Shown here: positions 58,527 to 64,000 of the stretch, in pieces
How the letters are laid out: each line of letters opens with the position of its first letter
Position numbering within the stretch: position 1 is the stretch's first letter
From: Mycobacterium sp. 1274756.6
GTDB lineage: Bacteria; Actinomycetota; Actinomycetes; Mycobacteriales; Mycobacteriaceae
Reading direction: 5' to 3'
Assembly: GCF_001668625.1 (NCBI RefSeq)
Contig: NZ_LZLJ01000018.1
Location: 1 to 64,000 of the forward strand
Length of the DNA: 64,000 bases
Position numbers and translations under genes: made by a program
Notes under the pieces: generated by a model
Seen by the model: only the letters and a program-made list of their open reading frames with translations
What the model was told of the DNA's origin: nothing
Database searches by the model: none

Positions 58527-59039
58527 TCAGCCGACGCCGCGGGCCAGCCAGTTGCCCTCGCCGGTCTCCCCGCCGTTGCGGTACGGCTCCAGCGCCTCGT
58601 CCCACGCGATGCCGAGCACGGTGTCGAGTTCGGCGACCAGCACGTCGGCGCCGGCGTCCATCAGCGAGCGCAGCCGCATCTCGCCGACCATGATGTCGCC
58701 GTTGGCGCTCATCGCCCCGCTCCACAGCCCGAGCTGCGGGGTGTGGCTGAACCGCTGGCCGTCCACCCCCATGCTGGGATCCTCGGTGACCTCGAAGCGC
58801 AGCACCGACCAGGAGCGCAGCGCATCGGCCAGCCGGGCGCCGGTGCCCACCGGGCCGACCCAGTTGGTCACGGCGCGCAGTTGTCCGGGCATGGCCGGCT
58901 GCGGTGCCCACTCCAAATTCGCCCTGGCTTGCAGGGTCGACGACAGCGCCCACTCGACATGCGGGCACACCGCCGCGGGCGAGGCGTGGATGTACACCAC
59001 GCCGGTCGTCGCGTCGGCGAACTGGTTCGACGCACGCAT
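58527..59039 (-). CDS. DUF3145 protein (Rv2256c-like)
   Basis: 170 residues. Starts MRASNQFADATTGVVYIHAS, with conserved segments CPHVEWALSSTL, SWSVLRFEVTEDPS and GIAWDEALEPYR, typical of DUF3145 in actinobacteria. Function unknown. It is the last gene of the minus-strand pair with the serine hydrolase upstream. Confidence 0.9.
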   Translation of the reverse strand: MRASNQFADATTGVVYIHASPAAVCPHVEWALSSTLQARANLEWAPQPAMPGQLRAVTNWVGPVGTGARLADALRSWSVLRFEVTEDPSMGVDGQRFSHTPQLGLWSGAMSANGDIMVGEMRLRSLMDAGADVLVAELDTVLGIAWDEALEPYRNGGETGEGNWLARGVG

Positions 59040-59182
59040 CTGCTGCTCCTTACGGTTCCGCGAGGGACGTCTTCCCCAACGGCCTGGCAGAACCGAAAGC
59101 GCGATGCAACTGTGTCGTACGCGTCTATTGTGCCTTGTGAGACCCCTGTTGCGCTAGTCCACGCGCGATTCTCATGGGTCTC

Positions 59183-60001
59183 TCATGTGCCTTCGGCCAG
59201 CACCGCGTCCGACAGCGCGGGCCAGAGCGGCATCGCCCACTCCCCGAAGGGCCGGTCGGTGAGCACGACCAGGGCCGTGCCCCGGTCCGGATCGACCCAC
59301 AAAAACGTGCCGGACTGGCCGAAATGGCCGTAGGTGCGCGCCGAGTTGGCCTGCCCGGTCCAGTGCGGCGACTTCTCGCCCTTGATCTCAAAACCCAACC
59401 CCCAGTCGTTGGGACGCTGCACACCGAAGCCCGGTAGCACGCCGTCGATACCGGGGAACTGGACCGTGGTGGCTTCGTCGTGCAGCTGTCCCGACACCGT
59501 CGTCGGCGCCAGCAGGTCGCCGGCGAACGCGGCGAGGTCGGCCACCGTCGAGGTGGCGCCGTAGCCAGCCGCTTCCGCCCCGCCGCCCAGCTCGGTGGCC
59601 GTCATCCCCAACGGGCGGCAGATTGCCTCGAGCACGTAGCTGTCGAAGTCGATCCCGGTCACCTGCTGCAGCGTTTCGCCCAGGACGGTGAACCCGTAAT
59701 TGGAGTAGATGCGCCGGGTGCCCGGTTCGGCCAACACCTGATCGGAGTGCATCGTGAACCCCGAGGTGTGCGCCAGCAGGTGCCGCACCGTGGAACCGGG
59801 CGGCCCGGCCTCGGTGTCCAACGCGAAGGCTCCCTCTTCGACCGCGACCTGCGCGGCGCGCGCGACCAGCGGCTTGGTCACCGACGCCAGCGGGAAGGGT
59901 CGGCCGGTGTCACCGCGCGTGCTCACCACACCGTTTCGCCCGACCACCGCCGCGGCGACGTTGTCCACCGGCCAGTCGTCAATCCGATCGAGGGCAGCCA
60001 T
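59183..60001 (-). CDS. Serine hydrolase of the beta-lactamase/DD-peptidase fold (Rv2257c-like)
   Basis: 272 residues, cytoplasmic by appearance (no signal peptide). Active site SxxK at Ser40-Lys43 (LASVTKPL), YxN motif in RRIYSNYGFTV. Probably an esterase or peptidase rather than a true beta-lactamase. Divergent from mscR with 50 bases between. Confidence 0.9.
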   Translation of the reverse strand: MAALDRIDDWPVDNVAAAVVGRNGVVSTRGDTGRPFPLASVTKPLVARAAQVAVEEGAFALDTEAGPPGSTVRHLLAHTSGFTMHSDQVLAEPGTRRIYSNYGFTVLGETLQQVTGIDFDSYVLEAICRPLGMTATELGGGAEAAGYGATSTVADLAAFAGDLLAPTTVSGQLHDEATTVQFPGIDGVLPGFGVQRPNDWGLGFEIKGEKSPHWTGQANSARTYGHFGQSGTFLWVDPDRGTALVVLTDRPFGEWAMPLWPALSDAVLAEGT

Positions 60002-60051
60002 CGCAAGCAGCCTAGCCTCGACAGGAGCCGAGCGAGCGATAGGTTGTAGTC

Positions 60052-61137
60052 ATGGGTCAAACAGTGCGCGGAGTGATTTCGAGGTCCAAAGGTCAGCCCG
60101 TCGAGTTGGTCGACATCGTCATCCCCGACCCGGGGCCGCACGAGGTGGTGGTCGACATCACCGCCTGCGGGGTCTGCCACACCGACCTGACCTACCGCGA
60201 CGGCGGCATCAACGACGACTACCCGTTCCTGCTCGGCCACGAGGCCGCCGGCACCGTCGAATCCGTCGGCTCGGAGGTCACCGCGGTCGCCCCCGGCGAC
60301 TTCGTGGTGCTGAACTGGCGGGCCGTCTGCGGCCAGTGCCGGGCCTGTAAACGCGGCCAGATCCGGAACTGCTTCGACACCTTCAACGCCGAGCAGCCGA
60401 TGACGCTCACCGACGGCACCGCGCTCACCCCGGCGCTGGGGATCGGCGCGTTCGCCGACAAAACCCTGGTTCACGCCGGGCAGTGCACCAAGGTCGACCC
60501 GGCCGCGGACCCGGCGGCGGCCGGCCTGCTCGGCTGCGGAGTGATGGCTGGGGTCGGGGCGGCGATCAACACCGGCGCGGTGAACCGGGACGACAGTGTC
60601 GCGGTGATCGGCTGCGGCGGCGTCGGCGACGCGGCCATCGCCGGGGCGGCGCTGGTCGGCGCCCGGCGCATCATCGCCGTCGACACCGACGCCACCAAGC
60701 TGGAGTGGGCCCGCGACTTCGGCGCCACCCACACGATCAACGCCCGCGAGACCGACGTCGTCGAGGCCATTCAGGAACTCACCGACGGGTTCGGCGCCGA
60801 CGTGGTCGTCGACGCGGTCGGCACCCCGACCACCTGGGAGCAGGCGTTCTACGCCCGCGACCTGGCCGGCACCGTGGTGCTGGTGGGCGTGCCCACCCCC
60901 GACATGCGCATCGACATGCCGCTGGTGGACTTCTTCTCCCGCGGCGGATCGCTGAAGTCCTCCTGGTACGGCGACTGCCTGCCGGAGCGGGACTTCCCCA
61001 CCCTGATCGATCTGTATCTGCAAGGACGGTTCCCATTGGACAAATTCGTCACCGAACGCATCGGACTCGACGGCGTCGAGGAAGCGTTCAACAAGATCCA
61101 CTCCGGTGAGGTGCTGCGTTCGGTGGTGATCCTGTGA
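60052..61137 (+). CDS. mscR: S-nitrosomycothiol reductase/mycothiol-dependent formaldehyde dehydrogenase
   Basis: 361 residues, class III zinc alcohol dehydrogenase. Catalytic zinc site Cys42 and His in [10 protein letters not shown] and LLGHEAAGT; structural zinc cysteines [15 protein letters not shown]; Rossmann motif [10 protein letters not shown]. Detoxifies S-nitrosomycothiol and formaldehyde through mycothiol. The stop overlaps the MBL gene. Confidence 0.93.
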   Translation: MGQTVRGVISRSKGQPVELVDIVIPDPGPHEVVVDITACGVCHTDLTYRDGGINDDYPFLLGHEAAGTVESVGSEVTAVAPGDFVVLNWRAVCGQCRACKRGQIRNCFDTFNAEQPMTLTDGTALTPALGIGAFADKTLVHAGQCTKVDPAADPAAAGLLGCGVMAGVGAAINTGAVNRDDSVAVIGCGGVGDAAIAGAALVGARRIIAVDTDATKLEWARDFGATHTINARETDVVEAIQELTDGFGADVVVDAVGTPTTWEQAFYARDLAGTVVLVGVPTPDMRIDMPLVDFFSRGGSLKSSWYGDCLPERDFPTLIDLYLQGRFPLDKFVTERIGLDGVEEAFNKIHSGEVLRSVVIL

Positions 61138-61757
61138 CCGGCATCCAGCGCGTTGTCACCAGCGGCACCTTCGAACTCGACGGCGGTAGCTGGGAGGTCG
61201 ACAACAACATCTGGGTCGTCGGCGACGACTCCGAGGTGATCGTGTTCGACGCCGCCCACGACGCCGGCCCGATCAAGGAGGCGGTCGGCGGCCGCAAAGT
61301 GGTCGCCGTGGTCTGCACCCACGGCCACAACGACCACATCACGGTCGCGCCCCAGCTCGGCAAGGAGTTCGACGCCCCGGTGCTGATGCACCCCGCTGAC
61401 GACATGCTGTGGCAGATGACCCACCCGGAGAAGCGGTTCCGTCCGGTCGAGGACGGCGACACCCTGCAGGCCGGCGGGATCGAACTGCGCGCTCTGCACA
61501 CCCCGGGCCACTCCCCCGGCTCGGTCTGCTGGCATGCCCCCGATCTGGGCGCGGTGTTCAGCGGCGACACCCTGTTCCAGGGCGGGCCCGGCGCGACCGG
61601 GCGGTCGTTCTCCGACTTCCCCACGATCCTGGCGTCGATCTCCGAGCGGCTCGGCAAGCTGCCGGCCGACACGGTCGTCTACACCGGCCACGGTGATTCC
61701 ACCACGATCGGGGACGAGATCGTCAACTACGACGACTGGGTCGCGCGCGGGCACTGA
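61134..61757 (+). CDS. Metallo-beta-lactamase fold hydrolase (Rv2260-like)
   Basis: 207 residues with [12 protein letters not shown] (HxHxDH), [20 protein letters not shown] and [14 protein letters not shown] start overlaps mscR by four bases. This MscR/MBL pairing is conserved in mycobacteria; the enzyme may hydrolyse the S-formyl-mycothiol thioester made by MscR. That role is inferred from the operon and the glyoxalase II-like fold. Confidence 0.9.
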   Translation: MTGIQRVVTSGTFELDGGSWEVDNNIWVVGDDSEVIVFDAAHDAGPIKEAVGGRKVVAVVCTHGHNDHITVAPQLGKEFDAPVLMHPADDMLWQMTHPEKRFRPVEDGDTLQAGGIELRALHTPGHSPGSVCWHAPDLGAVFSGDTLFQGGPGATGRSFSDFPTILASISERLGKLPADTVVYTGHGDSTTIGDEIVNYDDWVARGH

Positions 61758-61845
61758 GCGCCACGCCGAACCCGTCGCCAGTGCCGACCGCGGGGACTAC
61801 GGTCAACGGTGAGCGGTCAACGATGAGCAGTCATCGGGGAACAGG

Positions 61846-62958
61846 GTGCGAGCTGATCGGAGTCGACTGGTGCCGGAATCCAGCATCGTCGTTCGGCCGG
61901 AGCCGGAGGACAGTGCCTTCTACCTGCCGTCGTCCCGGCTGGACACGGCCGGGCTGGCGCACGCGGTTGCGCTGTTCAAGCGGGCCGCCGAAGCGGTGCC
62001 GCTCTACCCTCCGCCGCAGCCCCTGGTCATCGCCGACTACGGCGCCTCGACCGGCTACAACTCGCTGCTGCCGATCGCGGCGGCGGTTGATGCGCTCCGG
62101 CAGCGCACCCGCGCCGAGCACGCGGTCATGGTGGCTCATACCGACTTGCCGGAGAACGACTTCTGCGCGCTGTTCCGCACCCTGGACGGCGACCCGGACA
62201 GCTACCTGAGTCGCGATCCGGCGTGTTTCTCCTCGGCGATCGGGCGGTCGTTCTACGACCAGATCCTGCCGTCGAACACGGTCACCTTGGGTTGGACGTC
62301 GTGGGCGGTGATGTGGTTGCGGCAGGTGCCCGCCGAACTGCCCGATCACGTGCTGGTGGCCTTCAGCGCCGATTCGGCCGCCGCGACCGCCTACACCCGC
62401 CAAGCGGCACAGGACTGGCAGAACTTCCTGGCCTTCCGCGCGCGCGAACTGCGTCCCGGTGGCCGGTTGGTCGTACTGACCGCAGCGGTCGGCTCCGACG
62501 GGAAATTCGGCTTCCAGCCGCTGGTGAACGCCGTGATGACGGCCCTGCACGAGCAGGTCGGACACGGGTTGATCAGCGCCGAGGAACTGCGCCGCATGGT
62601 GATTCCCATCGTGGCCCGCTCCGAGAAGGATCTCCGGGCGCCGTTCGCGCCGAACGATCGCTTCGAAGGCCTACAGGTGGAACACCTCGAGATCTTCGAC
62701 GCCGGTGACCGGTTCTTCGCCCAGTACCGCCGCGACCAGGACGCCGCGGCATTCGGCGCTCAGTGGGCCGGTTTCGCCCGGGCCTCGCTGTTCGGGGTTC
62801 TACTGCTCGGGCTCGACGGTGGGCCCACCGATCCGCGTGCCGGCCAACTCTGCGACAGCCTGGAGAAGTCGGTCGCGGCCACGTTGGCGGAAAAACCTGA
62901 GCCGGTGCGCATTCCGATGGCGGGTGTGGTGCTGCTCAAGCGCCAGTCAGGACCCTAA
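61846..62958 (+). CDS. SAM-dependent carboxyl methyltransferase (SABATH-like)
   Basis: 370 residues. The SAM motif is VIADYGASTGYNSLLPI, followed by VMVAHTDLPENDFCALFRTL and SFYDQILPSNTVTLGWTSWAV, the layout of the plant salicylate/jasmonate carboxyl methyltransferase family. Methylates small-molecule carboxylates in that family; the substrate here is unknown. GTG at 61846 used; GTG at 61870 is also plausible. It follows the MBL gene by 88 bases. Confidence 0.85.
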   Translation: MRADRSRLVPESSIVVRPEPEDSAFYLPSSRLDTAGLAHAVALFKRAAEAVPLYPPPQPLVIADYGASTGYNSLLPIAAAVDALRQRTRAEHAVMVAHTDLPENDFCALFRTLDGDPDSYLSRDPACFSSAIGRSFYDQILPSNTVTLGWTSWAVMWLRQVPAELPDHVLVAFSADSAAATAYTRQAAQDWQNFLAFRARELRPGGRLVVLTAAVGSDGKFGFQPLVNAVMTALHEQVGHGLISAEELRRMVIPIVARSEKDLRAPFAPNDRFEGLQVEHLEIFDAGDRFFAQYRRDQDAAAFGAQWAGFARASLFGVLLLGLDGGPTDPRAGQLCDSLEKSVAATLAEKPEPVRIPMAGVVLLKRQSGP

Positions 62959-62995
62959 CCGCGACGCGCAGCGCGGACCGGCTCGCGGGGCGGGA

Positions 62996-64000
62996 TTAGG
63001 ACACCGCCGCTTTCATCAACGCGACGTTGTAGTTCGACCACTGCGACATCGTGAAGTACAGCTCGTTGCCCTCCCCGGTGATGGCGGGGGACCACGGGTG
63101 GATGTAGGGCGCGTAGATGCCGCCCTTGCCTGCGGCCGGCACCAGCGTGGTCGTACCACTCCACGGCCCTTCGGGCTTGTCGGCCGTGCGCATCACCACG
63201 TTGTTGAAGGTGTTGGTGTAGAGCATGACGAACTTGCCCAGGTGCTCGCTGTAGGCCACCGAGAGCTCGCTGGTGCGGTCGAAGACCACCTGGACCGCCA
63301 GGAACGAGAACCAGCGCACCCAGCCGAACGGGGTGTAGTACTCGTAGGCCCACCGGTCGGTGATCTGGTTCTCGGCCACCCGGGACAAGAACACCGAGCC
63401 GCCCCGCCCGGGCGTGGTGCCGAACGCGTAGACGTAGCCGTCACTTTTGACGTAGGCCTGCTGCTGGAAGTTCTGCTCCCCCCACATGAAGAAGACGCCC
63501 GGAACGGCGAAGAACATGCTGGGCCGGATGCTGGAGCGCGGCACCGTCCAGTTCTCACCGTTGTCGTTGGAGACCGCGATCGCCGAGAAGTTGGTCGACC
63601 AGGAGCCGGGTTGGCCCCAGGCGGAGATCGACATGAAGTTGATGTATTGGGTGGTGCCGACCGAGATCGCCGCGGTCGGGATGATCGTCACCTCGTTGAC
63701 CAGCCGCAGGCTGTCGATGATCTGCTTGGAGAAGTTGGGCCGGTTCGCGTTCACCGGCGAGCCGGCCTTCAGGTTGCCGAACTGCGCGGCCGGAACCGCG
63801 ATGCCGTGCGCGGGATCCGTGTCGGAGGTGCGGAACAGCACGTTGCTGCGCCATTCCTGCCCGGGGATCCCGCAGTTGCCGAAGGTGTCACCGAAGGCCA
63901 TCAGCAGTTGCCGGTCCGTACCGGAGTAGCCGTTGTCCCACATGATCCCGAGGTCGGTTCCGGAGATCCCGAACCGCGAATAGGTGTTGTTCGGCGCGAC
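62996..64000 (-). CDS. DUF4185 protein, truncated at window edge
   Basis: The frame stays open to the window end, so the N-terminus is missing; 334 codons are visible. It has repeated DUF4185 blades, for example DRQLLMAFGDTFGNCG, QEWRSNVLFRTSDTD, NDNGENWTVPRSS, PEGPWSG and the closing YAPYIHPWSPAITGEGNELYFTMSQWSNYNV. Five-bladed propeller glycosidases of this family in mycobacteria have been reported as endo-D-arabinanases (GH183) that cut arabinogalactan; activity here is inferred. The aromatic/acidic residues of the blades are retained. Confidence 0.85.
   Translation of the reverse strand, partial: VAPNNTYSRFGISGTDLGIMWDNGYSGTDRQLLMAFGDTFGNCGIPGQEWRSNVLFRTSDTDPAHGIAVPAAQFGNLKAGSPVNANRPNFSKQIIDSLRLVNEVTIIPTAAISVGTTQYINFMSISAWGQPGSWSTNFSAIAVSNDNGENWTVPRSSIRPSMFFAVPGVFFMWGEQNFQQQAYVKSDGYVYAFGTTPGRGGSVFLSRVAENQITDRWAYEYYTPFGWVRWFSFLAVQVVFDRTSELSVAYSEHLGKFVMLYTNTFNNVVMRTADKPEGPWSGTTTLVPAAGKGGIYAPYIHPWSPAITGEGNELYFTMSQWSNYNVALMKAAVS

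Overview
The window comes from a high-GC actinobacterium of the family Mycobacteriaceae that is not a member of the M. tuberculosis complex. The evidence is a PPE-family gene, a complete FAS-II operon (fabD-acpM-kasA-kasB-accD6) for mycolic acid synthesis preceded by its regulator mabR, and a mycothiol-type reductase. The order of core genes closely follows M. tuberculosis Rv2215-Rv2260: dlaT, lipB-lipA, glnA1, glnE, glnA2, Hip1-type proteases, panB, rnpB, the RNase H/cob cluster, ptkA-ptpA, ahpE, aceE, mabR and FAS-II, glpD, lipid kinase, mscR. Several blocks that I do not recall at this position in M. tuberculosis are inserted into that backbone.

Layout. 1-985: start of a PPE gene on the minus strand, with two Zur-like palindromes upstream. 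1245-6896: E2 acyltransferase with two lipoyl domains, an SDR-type epimerase, lipB and lipA (lipoate made beside the enzyme that carries it), then two membrane proteins. 7065-17695: nitrogen block with glnA1 (GlnR-like box upstream), glnE and glnA2. It is interrupted by an inserted set (two small orphans, dtd, DoxX, acyl-CoA dehydrogenase, LLM oxidoreductase, thioesterase) and by a solitary ectoine-synthase-like cupin. 17743-22323: two tandem alpha/beta-hydrolase proteases (one secreted, one lipoprotein) and a wax ester synthase/DGAT. 22463-25146: panB, a CYTH-CHAD protein and RNase P RNA. 25201-34251: a DUF222/HNH protein, a 2OG-Fe(II) oxygenase, then a tight cluster of RNase HI-phosphatase fusion, zinc-ribbon protein, NIF3 and CobC-like aminotransferase, with divergent ptkA-ptpA-SURF1 and cobD. 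34301-36284: a DUF2236 protein and a lipoprotein. 36479-39036: ureA-ureB-ureC with no accessory genes. 39050-40891: metallo-hydrolase, tRNA-Val, ahpE and a DUF3052 gene. 41081-50619: aceE, mabR and FAS-II. 50804-54232: SDR/LysR/FAD monooxygenase insert. 54376-64000: glpD1, FAD oxidase, lipid kinase, DUF3145, serine hydrolase, mscR-MBL pair, a plant-type carboxyl methyltransferase and a truncated DUF4185 gene.

Functionally, the E1 (aceE), E2 (dlaT) and lipoylation genes serve pyruvate oxidation. The glnA/glnE set forms the nitrogen-assimilation circuit. The FAS-II operon carries a palindrome fitting a MabR operator over its likely promoter. The most unusual element is the accessory-free urease operon. 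UreC keeps all metal ligands but has Thr in place of the usual flap Cys, UreA has a lysine-rich N-terminal extension, and no ureD/E/F/G lies nearby. This recalls the accessory-independent iron urease of Helicobacter and is the best candidate here for an under-described system.
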